A DNA stretch of 64,000 nucleotides from positions 1-64,000 of the forward strand of contig JAHECA010000001.1 of assembly GCA_024642005.1 (NCBI GenBank). The letters are read 5' to 3'. Position numbers and translations under genes: made by a program. Below, one piece after another: positions 47,349 to 56,582 of this stretch (its first letter is position 1; each line of letters starts with the position of its first letter). Source of the stretch: Robiginitalea sp. (GTDB lineage: Bacteria; Bacteroidota; Bacteroidia; Flavobacteriales; Flavobacteriaceae). The notes under the pieces are model-generated. The model was not told the DNA's origin and searched no databases. It worked only from the letters and a program-made list of their open reading frames with translations.

Positions 47349-48485
47349 ATGAAAACGAAAATCACTTTCAGCCTGATGCTTTTCGGCCTGACGGGCCTGT
47401 TTGCTCTTGCTACCGACGGCCCGGGGCACCCGCCCGGCAAAAAAGGTCAGAGCAAGGTGCAGATCGCCCTGCTGCTCGACACCAGCAACAGCATGGACGG
47501 CCTTATACAACAGGCCAAGGCCACCTTGTGGAACCTGGTCAACGAATTCTCGGAGGTGCGCTGCCGGGAATCGCGCAGTCCTCAGCTCGAAATCGCCCTG
47601 TACGAATACGGCAACGACGGGCTAAACTCCCGGGAAGGGTTTATCCGCCAGGTACTGCCCTTCAGCAGCGACCTCGACGAAATTTCGCAACGCCTGTTCT
47701 CCCTGACCACAAACGGTGGGGAAGAATACTGCGGACAGGTCATACAGACCGCCATGCGGCAACTCAGTTGGAGCAACCTCCCCACCGACCTGAAGTTTAT
47801 CTTCATCGCCGGGAACGAACCCTTTAACCAGGGGCAGGTGGCCTATGAAGGGGTACTCGATAATTCAGCCGAAAAAGACCTGATCGTAAATACCATTTTT
47901 TGCGGGGACTATGAGCTGGGCAGGCGCACCCTCTGGGCAGACGGCGCCAGGCGGGGCCGGGGTGAATACTCGGCCATCGACCACAACCGGGCCGTGGTCC
48001 ACCGCACTACCCCTTATGACGAAATTATCATCAGGCTCAACCGCGACCTGAATACCACCTATATCGGCTACGGTCGCAGGGGGGTCGAAAAGAAAGAGAG
48101 ACAGGTCGCCCAGGATGCCAACGCCCTGGAAATGGAAGCCCCCGTTCTGGTAGAACGGGCCGTAAGTAAAAGCTCCGCCTATTACAAAAACTCGGGCTGG
48201 GACCTGGTTGATGCCTATGAAGACCAGTCGCTTAAGCTTTCAGAGCTCAACCGGGAAGGATTGCCTCAGGAACTGCAGAAGCTCAGCGAAAGTGAGCTCA
48301 AAGCACATCTGGAGCAGCAGGCCAAACGACGTCAGCAGATCCAGGAAGAGATCAGGGAACAAAACGCCATGCGAGAAGAGTTCCTGTCTCAGCAAGAAGG
48401 CGGGGAAGGCTCAGAATTGCAGCGTGCCCTGCTCGAGGCTGTTAAAAAACAAGCCGGCCAGAAAGATTTCCGGTGGGATAACTAA
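47349..48485 (+). CDS. Exported von Willebrand factor A domain protein
   Basis: A 378-residue protein. It has a signal peptide (ITFSLMLFGLTGLFALA), a linker, and a VWA domain whose metal-ion-dependent adhesion site begins IALLLDTSNSMDGLI (Asp-x-Ser-x-Ser). The VWA region spans about residues 30-230 and ends with YIGYGRRGVEKKERQ. The last 130 residues are charged and helical, with coiled-coil-like Glu/Gln/Lys patterns. I chose ATG 47349 because it gives a clean signal peptide; the ATG at 47328 adds seven residues. No partner gene is apparent; VWA domains mediate metal-dependent protein binding. The gene is divergent from the sensor kinase. Confidence 0.88.
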   Translation: MKTKITFSLMLFGLTGLFALATDGPGHPPGKKGQSKVQIALLLDTSNSMDGLIQQAKATLWNLVNEFSEVRCRESRSPQLEIALYEYGNDGLNSREGFIRQVLPFSSDLDEISQRLFSLTTNGGEEYCGQVIQTAMRQLSWSNLPTDLKFIFIAGNEPFNQGQVAYEGVLDNSAEKDLIVNTIFCGDYELGRRTLWADGARRGRGEYSAIDHNRAVVHRTTPYDEIIIRLNRDLNTTYIGYGRRGVEKKERQVAQDANALEMEAPVLVERAVSKSSAYYKNSGWDLVDAYEDQSLKLSELNREGLPQELQKLSESELKAHLEQQAKRRQQIQEEIREQNAMREEFLSQQEGGEGSELQRALLEAVKKQAGQKDFRWDN

Positions 48486-48557
48486 ACCGGGCAATGTTGA
48501 AGAGTGGTGTGGTTGGCAGGCGCCTGGCAGGTCGGTTTCGGCAGGCCGGGCGTTTTG

Positions 48558-49586
48558 CTAGTAGTCAGCGGCAGGGCAGAAGCAGTCGTAACGGTCTGAC
48601 CGCTCGGGGCCGAAGTCGTACCCGAGGGTAATCTGGTGAAAGCCGCCATTGTCGAGGCGGATATCGCCCATCTGGTAGGAGTAGTTGTAAGAGAACATGA
48701 AGCGGTTCACGTTCAGGCCCACGATGGGCGTGAAGAGCTGCAGGCGCTGCTCTCCGAAACCGTTGGGGGTCACATACTGGGCCCCGTCGAAGCTGCGGCG
48801 GTACGAAAGGCCGCCCCACAAGGTGCCGAAGGCCATTTCTTTATAAACCTTGGCATTGAGGTCAACCGTTTTTTCCCGGGTAAAATCGGTCATCTGGAGC
48901 ATTACGGAAGGCTCTACCTTCCATTCCTTTTTCCCGAAGATGTAGCCAGCAGACAAGAGGTAGCGCCTCAGGTTGTCGATTACAGGAACGTTATTGGGGT
49001 CGGCCCGGCCAATGCGGTACAGTTTGCGCTCCGTATCGAGCAAATTCAAAATAGTGGCATGGAGGTAAAATTCCATGTAGGAATACGACATACCCAGGTC
49101 TACGTTGAAATAGGTGGCGCTTAGTTTGGAACCCGTTACGATGGGGTCGGGTATCACCGAACGGAATTCGGTTTCGTCCAGGCTGCTCTGCAACAGGGTG
49201 GGGCTGATCCCAAAGGAAAGCTGGTTGAGCACCCGGACGTCACCCCCGAAATTCAGATGGTGGGCGTAGGTAAGTTTAAAGCCCGTTTGGGCGTGGTAGC
49301 CGTTGGCGTCGTTAAAGAGGATAGCCCCTACCCCGCTCCGGGTTTCCGGGATCCGGTAATGGACGCTCAGGGTCTGCATATTGGGGGCCTCGTCGACGCT
49401 GAACCACTGCTTGCGGGCGGTAAGGCGAATCTTTCCCCCTTCGCCGATGCCCGCCATGGAGGGGTGCACCAGGTAATAGTTATCGGAGAGGTAATCGAAA
49501 TATACCGGGATTCCTTCCTGGGCCCGGGCGGCAGGTATAGCCAGGGAGAGGACGGTTGCAAGGCAGAACAGGAATCGTTTCATCAA
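48558..49586 (-). CDS. Second PorP/SprF-type outer-membrane protein
   Basis: A 342-residue beta-barrel protein of the PorP/SprF family. The signal peptide (FLFCLATVLSLAIPAARAQ) is followed by GIPVYFDYLSDNYYLVHPSMAG, the family's N-terminal consensus with an insertion. ATILNLLDTERKLYR and GHxSYRRSF-like strands follow. The C-terminus has an unusual cysteine pair (DCFCPAADY). Unlike the protein at 29786 it stands alone, with no adhesin gene next to it. It may be a partner for a type IX cargo encoded elsewhere. The gene is divergent from the Nfu gene, with a -7-like box for each in the 116-base gap. Confidence 0.88.
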   Translation of the reverse strand: MMKRFLFCLATVLSLAIPAARAQEGIPVYFDYLSDNYYLVHPSMAGIGEGGKIRLTARKQWFSVDEAPNMQTLSVHYRIPETRSGVGAILFNDANGYHAQTGFKLTYAHHLNFGGDVRVLNQLSFGISPTLLQSSLDETEFRSVIPDPIVTGSKLSATYFNVDLGMSYSYMEFYLHATILNLLDTERKLYRIGRADPNNVPVIDNLRRYLLSAGYIFGKKEWKVEPSVMLQMTDFTREKTVDLNAKVYKEMAFGTLWGGLSYRRSFDGAQYVTPNGFGEQRLQLFTPIVGLNVNRFMFSYNYSYQMGDIRLDNGGFHQITLGYDFGPERSDRYDCFCPAADY

Positions 49587-49678
49587 TCAGGACCGGGCAG
49601 GGTTTGTTCTGCCGCTAAATATAAGGTATAACGGAAGATTCCGGGTAATATTATATGCTGCAATCGTCCTAAATCCCG

Positions 49679-49686
49679 TATTTTTG
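49679..49686 (+). promoter_or_regulatory. Perfect -7 box of the Nfu gene
   Basis: TATTTTTG matches TAnnTTTG exactly, 16 bases before the ATG. CTG at 49658-49660, 18 bases upstream, may serve as -33. Confidence 0.5.
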
Positions 49687-49702
49687 CCCAAAATCCAGGA
49701 AC

Positions 49703-50602
49703 ATGGAAGAGTACGTGATTACCCTGCGTGAGACCAACAATCCGGCCGTGCTGAAGTTCGAGGCCAACCAACCTCTTGTGGAGCAGGGCAACTATGAATA
49801 CCGCAACATAGACGAGGCGACCAACTCGCCCCTGGCCCGGCAGCTGTTTTACCTGCCTTTTATCAAAACCGTCTACATCTCCGGGAATTTCGTGGCCCTG
49901 GAACGCTTCGATATTGTCGACTGGGCCGAGGTGAAAGATTCGGTGGCCCAGCAACTGGTCGAATACCTGAACGCCGGGCAACCCGTGGTAGTGGAAGAAG
50001 CGCAGAAAGCCCGGGTGGCCGTTACCGTCTACGCCGAGATAACCCCCAACCCGGCTGTCATGAAATTCGTCGCCAACAAAAAGTTGGTAAGCGAGGTATT
50101 CGAGTTCAAGAATATCGACGAGGCCCGGCCCTCGCCCCTGGCGCGCAAACTGTTCGAATTTCCCTTTGTCAGGGAGGTTTTCATGGACCTCAACTACGTT
50201 TCGGTAACCAAATTCGAAGTCGTCGAGTGGGAGGAGGTTAATATGCAACTGCGCGAATTCATCAGGGAATACCTGGCCGGTGGCGGCAAGGTGGTGAGCC
50301 CGGAGGCCGAACACCAGGCCAGGGCAAACGGGCAAACAGGCCCGGCGCATAAAGACCTCGACCCTACCTCGCGCCAGATATCCGATATCCTGGAGGAATA
50401 TGTGAAACCTGCCGTGGCCAGCGACGGAGGCAATATCGTCTTTCAGTCTTACGAGCCCGAAAGCCGCACCGTCCATGTGGTGTTGCAGGGAGCGTGCAGT
50501 GGCTGCCCCTCCTCTACCTATACCCTGAAGAACGGCATACAGACCATGCTGCAGAACATGCTGGGCGACAAGGTGTCGGAAGTGGTTGCCGTAAACGGGT
50601 AA
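49703..50602 (+). CDS. Nfu-type iron-sulfur scaffold with two N-terminal Nfu_N domains
   Basis: A 299-residue protein. Two tandem Nfu N-terminal domains (residues 3-90, NNPAVLKFEANQPLVEQG; about 108-195, PNPAVMKFVANKKLVSEV) precede a NifU C-terminal domain with CSGCPSSTYTLKNGIQTML (about residues 267-285), whose CxxC ligates an Fe-S cluster. A flexible linker lies between. Most Nfu proteins have one such N-terminal domain; here the domain is duplicated. The protein would deliver 4Fe-4S clusters to targets, possibly including the formate dehydrogenase. The promoter box is perfect and the gene stands alone. Confidence 0.93.
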   Translation: MEEYVITLRETNNPAVLKFEANQPLVEQGNYEYRNIDEATNSPLARQLFYLPFIKTVYISGNFVALERFDIVDWAEVKDSVAQQLVEYLNAGQPVVVEEAQKARVAVTVYAEITPNPAVMKFVANKKLVSEVFEFKNIDEARPSPLARKLFEFPFVREVFMDLNYVSVTKFEVVEWEEVNMQLREFIREYLAGGGKVVSPEAEHQARANGQTGPAHKDLDPTSRQISDILEEYVKPAVASDGGNIVFQSYEPESRTVHVVLQGACSGCPSSTYTLKNGIQTMLQNMLGDKVSEVVAVNG

Positions 50603-50672
50603 GCCCGCCAAATATTCAGAGTAAGCAGATTTCTCCTAAGCCCCTGCGTTCAAAATAGCGGGCACGGGAGCG

Positions 50673-50700
50673 TTGTTTTCATACATTCCCTGTACCTTTG
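50673..50700 (+). promoter_or_regulatory. Promoter of the DUF255 gene
   Basis: TTG at 50673-50675 and the perfect -7 box TACCTTTG at 50693-50700, with a 17-base spacer, lie 28 bases before the ATG. Confidence 0.55.
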
Positions 50701-50728
50701 AAGGGCCGGCCGGCAAGTCCATGCGCGT

Positions 50729-52816
50729 ATGAACGAAAAAAGCCCAAACGCCCTTATCGGGGAAACCAGCCCCTACCTGCTGCAGCACGCTTACAATCCG
50801 GTGCGCTGGGAAGCCTGGAATGACCAGGCCCTGGCCCGGGCCCGCAATGAGAACAAGCCCCTGCTGATCAGCATCGGTTATGCCGCCTGCCACTGGTGCC
50901 ACGTAATGGAGCACGAATGCTTCGAAGACCCTGAAGTGGCCGAAGTCATGAACACCCTTTTTGTGCCGGTAAAGGTTGACCGGGAAGAACGGCCCGATGT
51001 AGACCAGGTTTACATGGATGCCCTGCAGATCATGACCGGCTCTGGCGGCTGGCCGCTGAACGTGGTGGCCCTGCCCGACGGGAAGCCTTTCTGGGGGGCT
51101 ACCTACCTGCCCAAAGACAAATGGATGCAGGCCCTGCAACAACTGGCTGACCTGTACCGCGAAGACCCGCAGCGCGTTAGCCAGTACGCCGGCGACCTCA
51201 CCACGGCCCTGGAGCGCATCAATACCCCGCAGGGAGCAGCCACCGGGCTGAGCGCAGCCCAGGTTGGGACGCTTATCGAAGCCTGGAAACCCCGGTTCGA
51301 CCCTGAATACGGAGGGATGCGCGGTGCTCCCAAATTCATGATGCCCGTAACCCTGCAGCTTCTCATGCACTGGGGTGAAGCCCGGCAGGAAAGCGCCGTG
51401 CGGGAACACGTGGCCCGGAGCCTCAGGGCCATGGCTTTCGGGGGGTTGTACGACCAGCTGGGAGGCGGCTTCGCCCGGTATTCGGTAGATGCCCGCTGGC
51501 ACGTGCCTCACTTTGAGAAAATGCTCTACGACAACGCCCAGCTGCTGGGCCTGTACGCCCAGGGGTATGCCTGCTACGGCGACCCCCTGTTCCGTGAAAC
51601 CGTGGAGGGATGCCTCGGCTTTATTCAGGCCGGGCTCGCCGCCGAAGACGGGGGCTACCACGCCTCCCTCGATGCCGACAGCCTGGAAGAAGGCCGGCTG
51701 GTGGAAGGAGCTTATTACGCCTGGAACAAGACGGAGCTCCGCAAACACCTCGGGGCCGATTTTGATTTGTTCAGCGAAGCCTATAACATCAATGCCCATG
51801 GCCGGTGGGAGGAAGGCAAATACGTGTTGCTGAGACGGGAGGACGAGGCAGCCCTGGCCGGGCGACTCGGGCTCGACCCTAAATGGGTGGGGAAACGACT
51901 GGAAGCCTGCCGCAGCCGCCTGCTGAAGGTTAGGCAAACCCGACCACGCCCCAGGCTCGACAACAAGATTATCGCATCCTGGAACGGCCTGCTCCTTTCG
52001 GGCCTGGCCGATGCTTACCGGTATTGCGGACTGGAAGAAGCGCGTCAGGCCGCCCTGGCATTGGGGCAGTGGGCCGCTACACGCCTGGTGCAGCCCGACG
52101 GCAGCCTGTCCCACACCTTCAGGCCTGGCAGGTCGCAGCAACCCGGCTTCCTGGAAGATTACGCCGCCCTGATCGAAGGGTATATCAAACTCTACGGCAT
52201 ATGCTGGGATGCCCGGTGGATGCAAAAGGCGCGGGAGCTATGCGCACGGGTACTGCAGGATTTTTCGGAACCCGGCCAGCCCCTGCTCTACTTCAAGTCG
52301 GGGTCGGACCGACCCTTAATCCGCCGGACCCTGGAAACAGCAGACAACGTGATTCCCGCCTCCAATTCCATCATGGCAAAGAACCTGTTCCAACTGGGGC
52401 TGTTCTTCGCCGATATGGCCTGGGTTGATCGCTCCCGCAGCATGCTCGGGGCGGTGGCCGAATCGGCCTCGAAGTACAGCGGGCAGTACGCCAACTGGCT
52501 GCAACTGGCCCTGTGGCACGACCGCCCATTCCTGGAAGTGGCCCTGTGCGGGCCGGGGGCAGAAGCCCTGGGCGGGCAGCTCGGAAGGGCTTACCTGCCG
52601 CACTGCCTGCTGGCGGCCAGCGACCTGGAATCGCCGCTGCCCCTGTTCGAGAACCGACATTTACCTCAGTCGGCCCGGATTTTTATCTGCTCGCTCGGAC
52701 AGTGCCAGCAACCCCTTGACGACCCCGACGCAGCCCTGTCTGAATTGCGCGAACGCCTTAAATTACCTGAAGAGCAGGGTTCTGGAAGCCATGGCCCTGC
52801 CCGAAATAAAGTCTAA
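50729..52816 (+). CDS. DUF255 thioredoxin-domain protein (YyaL / SPATA20 family)
   Basis: A 695-residue cytosolic protein. The N-terminal thioredoxin-like domain has [20 protein letters not shown] and the conserved [16 protein letters not shown] (CxxC at about residues 54-57). An alpha/alpha barrel region follows, with [29 protein letters not shown] (span about residues 235-265), which resembles glycan-handling or N-acyl-glucosamine epimerase folds. The family is widely conserved from bacteria to animals but its activity is not settled. Length fits the family. The gene is single, with a good promoter, 30 bases ahead of the MscS gene on the same strand, so co-transcription is possible. Confidence 0.94.
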   Translation: MNEKSPNALIGETSPYLLQHAYNPVRWEAWNDQALARARNENKPLLISIGYAACHWCHVMEHECFEDPEVAEVMNTLFVPVKVDREERPDVDQVYMDALQIMTGSGGWPLNVVALPDGKPFWGATYLPKDKWMQALQQLADLYREDPQRVSQYAGDLTTALERINTPQGAATGLSAAQVGTLIEAWKPRFDPEYGGMRGAPKFMMPVTLQLLMHWGEARQESAVREHVARSLRAMAFGGLYDQLGGGFARYSVDARWHVPHFEKMLYDNAQLLGLYAQGYACYGDPLFRETVEGCLGFIQAGLAAEDGGYHASLDADSLEEGRLVEGAYYAWNKTELRKHLGADFDLFSEAYNINAHGRWEEGKYVLLRREDEAALAGRLGLDPKWVGKRLEACRSRLLKVRQTRPRPRLDNKIIASWNGLLLSGLADAYRYCGLEEARQAALALGQWAATRLVQPDGSLSHTFRPGRSQQPGFLEDYAALIEGYIKLYGICWDARWMQKARELCARVLQDFSEPGQPLLYFKSGSDRPLIRRTLETADNVIPASNSIMAKNLFQLGLFFADMAWVDRSRSMLGAVAESASKYSGQYANWLQLALWHDRPFLEVALCGPGAEALGGQLGRAYLPHCLLAASDLESPLPLFENRHLPQSARIFICSLGQCQQPLDDPDAALSELRERLKLPEEQGSGSHGPARNKV

Positions 52817-52846
52817 CCCCTATACAGCAACAAAGTACTATTAAAA

Positions 52847-53671
52847 ATGGATCAACTCGGAAACTACAAACGCCACATTGAAGAAGCCCTTACCTGGTTC
52901 TACGACTTTTTGCCCAACCTGATAACCGCCGTCCTGCTGCTGGTATTCGGGCTCTGGATTATCCGAATCATCAACCGCCTGGTCCGCCGGTTCTTTGAAC
53001 GCAAAGACTATGACGAGGCCCTGGAGAGCTTCCTGCAGAGCTTCATCAAAATGGGGCTCAAATTCCTGCTCTTCGTGCTGGTGGTTACCCAACTCGGGGT
53101 AAAATCGTCGTCCCTGGTCGCTATGGTGGGTGCCGCCGGCCTTGCCGTGGGCCTCGCCCTGCAGGGTTCCCTGTCGAATTTTGCTGGCGGGGTGCTTATC
53201 TTGCTTTTCAAGCCCTTCCGGGTCGGCGATTTTATCGCAGCCCAGGGGGTGGAAGGCACCGTCAAGGAAATCAATATTTTCACGACCAAGATCAATACCT
53301 TCGGCAATCAGGTGGCCATTGTTCCCAATGGCAAACTCTCCAACGAGAACATCGTCAACTTCAACGGGGAAGAAACGCGGCGCGACAAAATCCAGGTGGG
53401 TATCGGTTACGGGTCCGACATCCGCAAGGCAAAAGAGATCTTGCTGGAGATCTGCCAGGAAGACATCCGAATCTTGCCTACCCCAGCTCCTGAGGTCTTT
53501 GTGGCTGAACTCGCAGACAGCTCGGTAAACCTGAGCCTGCGCTTCTGGGCCAAAAACGAGAACTTCTGGCCAGCCCATTTCCACGTGATGGAAACCCTGA
53601 AGGCGCGGTTCGACGCCGCAGGTATCGAAATCCCCTTCCCACAGCGCGATGTGCACCTGGTAGGGAAGTAG
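52847..53671 (+). CDS. MscS-family mechanosensitive channel
   Basis: A 274-residue protein. Three transmembrane helices are visible (about residues 20-45, LPNLITAVLLLVFGLWIIR; 62-85, FIKMGLKFLLFVLVVTQLG; and 92-130), with TM3 carrying the pore signature AAGLAVGLALQGSLSNFAGG. The cytoplasmic beta domain follows (RVGDFIAAQGVEGTVKEINIF; IPNGKLSNENIVNFN). The order and length match minimal MscS channels, which open on membrane tension and release osmolytes. It lies 30 bases after the DUF255 gene on the same strand. No regulatory site is seen in the gap. Confidence 0.95.
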   Translation: MDQLGNYKRHIEEALTWFYDFLPNLITAVLLLVFGLWIIRIINRLVRRFFERKDYDEALESFLQSFIKMGLKFLLFVLVVTQLGVKSSSLVAMVGAAGLAVGLALQGSLSNFAGGVLILLFKPFRVGDFIAAQGVEGTVKEINIFTTKINTFGNQVAIVPNGKLSNENIVNFNGEETRRDKIQVGIGYGSDIRKAKEILLEICQEDIRILPTPAPEVFVAELADSSVNLSLRFWAKNENFWPAHFHVMETLKARFDAAGIEIPFPQRDVHLVGK

Positions 53672-53677
53672 GTAAAC

Positions 53678-53708
53678 TTGCTTATACGGCTCTTTTTTAG
53701 TAACTTAG
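53678..53708 (+). promoter_or_regulatory. Promoter of the 227-residue exported protein gene
   Basis: TTG at 53678-53680, a 20-base spacer and TAACTTAG at 53701-53708 (one mismatch to TAnnTTTG) lie 25 bases before the ATG. Confidence 0.45.
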
Positions 53709-53733
53709 AGGTTGAATCTAAAATCGATGAAGT

Positions 53734-54417
53734 ATGAAAAATGGAATGATGATGGCGGTTTTGCTGATGAGTACGGCGGCTGTCGCCCAGTACAACGGGA
53801 ACAAAGAAATGCGGAGCCACGGCCAGCTGCTGATTCTGGAATACGAATTGCCGGTGAATGGCACCCCCTACGTGAATGAGATCTACAAAAAAGGGACCAT
53901 TACCATCCAAAATGCAGACAGGACCCTCGAGGAAGATCGCCTGATGCGCTTTAACGCCTTTACGGGCGACATGGAATACGAAAACCCGGGAGGCAAAACG
54001 CAGACCCTGCTCAAAAGGGAGAATATTGAAGTAGTGCTCGACGGGCTTACCTACCAGGTACACCCTTACCGGGTGAACGGGGAAATCCGCCGGAGCTATT
54101 TCATCCCGATGAATAGCAGCGACAGGGTGGTGCTTTATAAAAAACCGGTGAAGCACTACCGCAAGCCGGCCATGCCCGAACACGGGTACGAAGAGGCCCG
54201 CATGCCCGAATATTTCGAGGCCTCGGAGTATTACCTGAGCATTGACGGCTCCCCCATGGTGCCGGTTAAACTCTCCAAAAAAGGATTGCTCAGTTCCCTG
54301 GACGACCGGGAACCGGCCCTGAAGGCCTACATTAACGACAACCGCCTGAACCTGCGCGACCCCAAGGACGTCCTGAACCTGATCAACTATTACAACGGCC
54401 TGGCTGCAATCAACTAG
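53734..54417 (+). CDS. Exported protein of unknown function
   Basis: A 227-residue protein with a signal peptide (MMMAVLLMSTAAVAQ). The mature part is mostly beta with charged loops, for example LLILEYELPVNGTPYVNEIY, then two YK/HY-rich segments and a helical C-terminus (LKAYINDNRLNLRDPKDVLNLINYYNGL). I do not recognise a family; the beta-rich first two thirds followed by a helical tail resemble proteins that many Bacteroidota encode without known roles. It has its own promoter candidate and overlaps the convergent tsaB gene by eight bases. Exported location is a firm inference from the signal; function is unknown. Confidence 0.7.
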   Translation: MKNGMMMAVLLMSTAAVAQYNGNKEMRSHGQLLILEYELPVNGTPYVNEIYKKGTITIQNADRTLEEDRLMRFNAFTGDMEYENPGGKTQTLLKRENIEVVLDGLTYQVHPYRVNGEIRRSYFIPMNSSDRVVLYKKPVKHYRKPAMPEHGYEEARMPEYFEASEYYLSIDGSPMVPVKLSKKGLLSSLDDREPALKAYINDNRLNLRDPKDVLNLINYYNGLAAIN

Positions 54418-55087
54418 CGGGCTTTTTTCCCGAGCCGATGAAGTCTTTCAGGTAGAAGGGTTCGAAATAAGCCAGATCTTCAAAACGGCCCTCACGGAAT
54501 GCCTCGAAGGCCAGTTTCCCCATTTCCAGGGATGAGGGAAGCACCTCCGGGTAAAAATGAAACGCCGGGTCAGTGAGCAATTCCCTGCATTTTGCTGCCC
54601 CGCTGCCGAGCAAATGAACCGGCTGGCCGGTCAGGAATTCCGCAAAAGAGTCTTTGGTCAGTATTTCGGCACGGGTTTCCCGAAGGGGTTGATGGCGGGC
54701 GTCGAACACGGCCGAATACACTTCCATGCGCCGGGCGTCGAGCATGGGGATGAGCACCCCTTCCTTTACCGGGGCTGCCTCGGCCATGATGCGCAGGGTT
54801 GGCAGGGCAATCAATGGCAGGTCGAGGGCGTAACAGAGCCCTTTGGCCGCCGCCACCCCGATGCGAAGGCCGGTATAGGAACCCGGTCCCTTGCTCACGG
54901 CCACAGCCTGCAGTTCAGCAGCCGACAGGCCAGCTTCTTTCAGCACCTCTTCGATAAAAACGTGCAGGCGCTCTGCATGGGTATACTCGGAAGAACGGTC
55001 TTCGCGGCAGGCGCGCAACACCTCACCTTCAAACAGGCTTACCGAGCAATTGACCGAGGCGGTCTCAAGGTTCAGGATCCAGGCCAT
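54410..55087 (-). CDS. tsaB: tRNA threonylcarbamoyladenosine biosynthesis protein
   Basis: A 225-residue TsaB of the ASKHA fold. AWILNLETASVNCSVSLF opens the nucleotide-binding lobe; VSKGPGSYTGLRIGVAAAKGL (about residues 63-83) is the conserved family motif; PMLDARRMEVYSAVF is also typical. TsaB forms a complex with TsaD and TsaE to make N6-threonylcarbamoyladenosine on ANN-reading tRNAs. It is cytosolic. The gene is single on the - strand with a perfect TATCTTTG box just before the start, and its 3' end overlaps the convergent exported-protein gene. Confidence 0.93.
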   Translation of the reverse strand: MAWILNLETASVNCSVSLFEGEVLRACREDRSSEYTHAERLHVFIEEVLKEAGLSAAELQAVAVSKGPGSYTGLRIGVAAAKGLCYALDLPLIALPTLRIMAEAAPVKEGVLIPMLDARRMEVYSAVFDARHQPLRETRAEILTKDSFAEFLTGQPVHLLGSGAAKCRELLTDPAFHFYPEVLPSSLEMGKLAFEAFREGRFEDLAYFEPFYLKDFIGSGKKPAS

Positions 55088-55093
55088 AGGCTA

Positions 55094-55101
55094 CAAAGAT
55101 A
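55094..55101 (-). promoter_or_regulatory. Perfect -7 box of tsaB
   Basis: On the - strand this reads TATCTTTG, ending six bases before the tsaB start codon, so the message may be nearly leaderless. TTTC about 19 bases upstream could serve as -33. Confidence 0.5.
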
Positions 55102-55165
55102 AGGACCCGCCCTTCCATTTGAAAGACAGGTCCCTATATTCGTCACCTACTCCGGCAGGGCGCTA

Positions 55166-56524
55166 TCAGCGGTTGAGGCTGATGGGCAGTCCGAAATAGA
55201 ATTCCAGTACCTTGATGCGGAAGATGTAGTTGTACTTGGTGCGGATTACCTCCGCGGCCGCGTTGTCTACGCGCGCCTGGGCCTGACTGAAGTCGAAGGC
55301 ATTCATCAGCCCTTCCTCGTAACGCGCCTTGGCGTAGTCGTAGGCCAACTGGCGGGCATCCAGGGTGCGCTGTGCCGCTTCGTAAGCCTTGGCGAAGTTT
55401 TCCACGTCGGCATAGGCCGTATTGATATTCGACTCCAGGGATAGTTTGTCCTGTTCCAGTTGCAGTTCAGCCCTTTTCACATCAATCGCAGACCGCTTGA
55501 TGCTGTTTCGTGTACTGAATCCGTTGAACAACGGTATATCGATGCGGGCGCCGTACGAAATCCCGTCCAGAATCCAAAGCTGATCTACGAAAATAGGCGT
55601 GTAGAAGTCTCCCGGATTGTTCGGGTCGGGCAGTTGCAGGTTGCTGGAATAGCGGGTGTTGTAATTAAAGAAGGCTCCCAGGGTCGGATAATTCGCACCC
55701 TTGGCGATCTGCAGGTCCTTTTTTGCCAGTTCGACATTAGTCCTTGAAAAGGCGATATCATTTCTGAAGGAAAGCGCTTTGTCAAAAATAACTTTGGGCG
55801 AATTATTCAGGATATCGGATGGTGGCACCTCATAGGCCACATAGGCAATATCGAAGTTTTCGTAATCGGTGATTTGCAGCAGTTGGGCCAAGGAAATCCG
55901 CGAAAGCAGTACCTGGTTCTGGCCGTTGACGATCTGCTGCTCCTGGTTGGCTGCCGTCGCCTCTACCTCGAGCAGGTCGCCCCGGGGCAAGACCCCGGCC
56001 TCTACCTGTTCGCGGGTGCGCAACAGGTCCTGGCGCGTAACGGCATACTGAGCTTCAAAAACCTTGAGCGACTCCTTGTTGGAAAGCACCTGTAAATAAG
56101 CATTGGCCACATTCAGTCGAATGTCATCCTTGAGGTTGGCCAGCCGGTACTGGTTGGCCAGGGCATTCATTTCTGACCGTCGCAGCCGATGAACATTTCG
56201 AAGCCCGTCGAACAAACTCATTGAGGAGGTTACGCTCCCGTTGGCGGTGGTAATTTGTTCTGTTGTGGGTCGGTTTGACGAGGGGTCAATGGTAAAACCC
56301 TTATTGCCCCCTCCACTTAGCTGTCCGTTCAATCCGGGCAGAAAGTTCCCAATCGCGTCAGATTTATCGATATAGGCATTTTCGAGGTCCAGTTCAAACT
56401 GCTGAATGTTCAGGTTGTTTTCCACGGCATAGGTCACGCACTCCTCCAGGGTCCATTGGCGCAGCTGCGCACTGAGGGAGCCCACAGCCAGGAAAAAGAA
56501 AACGGTAAGTAAGCGGTATTTCAT
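55166..56524 (-). CDS. TolC-family outer-membrane efflux channel
   Basis: A 452-residue TolC-type protein. The signal peptide (LTVFFFLAVGSLSAQ) is followed by LRQWTLEECVTYAVENNLNI, the conserved N-terminal segment of the family. Two halves of long coiled-coil helices follow (about residues 40-210 and 240-440), with the beta-barrel strands in between, including NTRYSSNLQLPDP. It is the distal gene of the efflux operon on the - strand, starting 58 bases after the downstream-most adaptor. It would connect the inner-membrane transporter and adaptors to the outside. Substrate unknown. Confidence 0.93.
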   Translation of the reverse strand: MKYRLLTVFFFLAVGSLSAQLRQWTLEECVTYAVENNLNIQQFELDLENAYIDKSDAIGNFLPGLNGQLSGGGNKGFTIDPSSNRPTTEQITTANGSVTSSMSLFDGLRNVHRLRRSEMNALANQYRLANLKDDIRLNVANAYLQVLSNKESLKVFEAQYAVTRQDLLRTREQVEAGVLPRGDLLEVEATAANQEQQIVNGQNQVLLSRISLAQLLQITDYENFDIAYVAYEVPPSDILNNSPKVIFDKALSFRNDIAFSRTNVELAKKDLQIAKGANYPTLGAFFNYNTRYSSNLQLPDPNNPGDFYTPIFVDQLWILDGISYGARIDIPLFNGFSTRNSIKRSAIDVKRAELQLEQDKLSLESNINTAYADVENFAKAYEAAQRTLDARQLAYDYAKARYEEGLMNAFDFSQAQARVDNAAAEVIRTKYNYIFRIKVLEFYFGLPISLNR

Positions 56525-56582
56525 GATTCGTTTTTTGATTATGGATGATTGCCGGTTGGCGAAAAAGGAAACAGGTTACGGC

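Noticed and set aside
50636-52225. Long - strand open frame (529 codons) opposite the DUF255 gene
   Set aside because: Antisense shadow of a clear thioredoxin-domain gene; composition and lack of motifs mark it as spurious.
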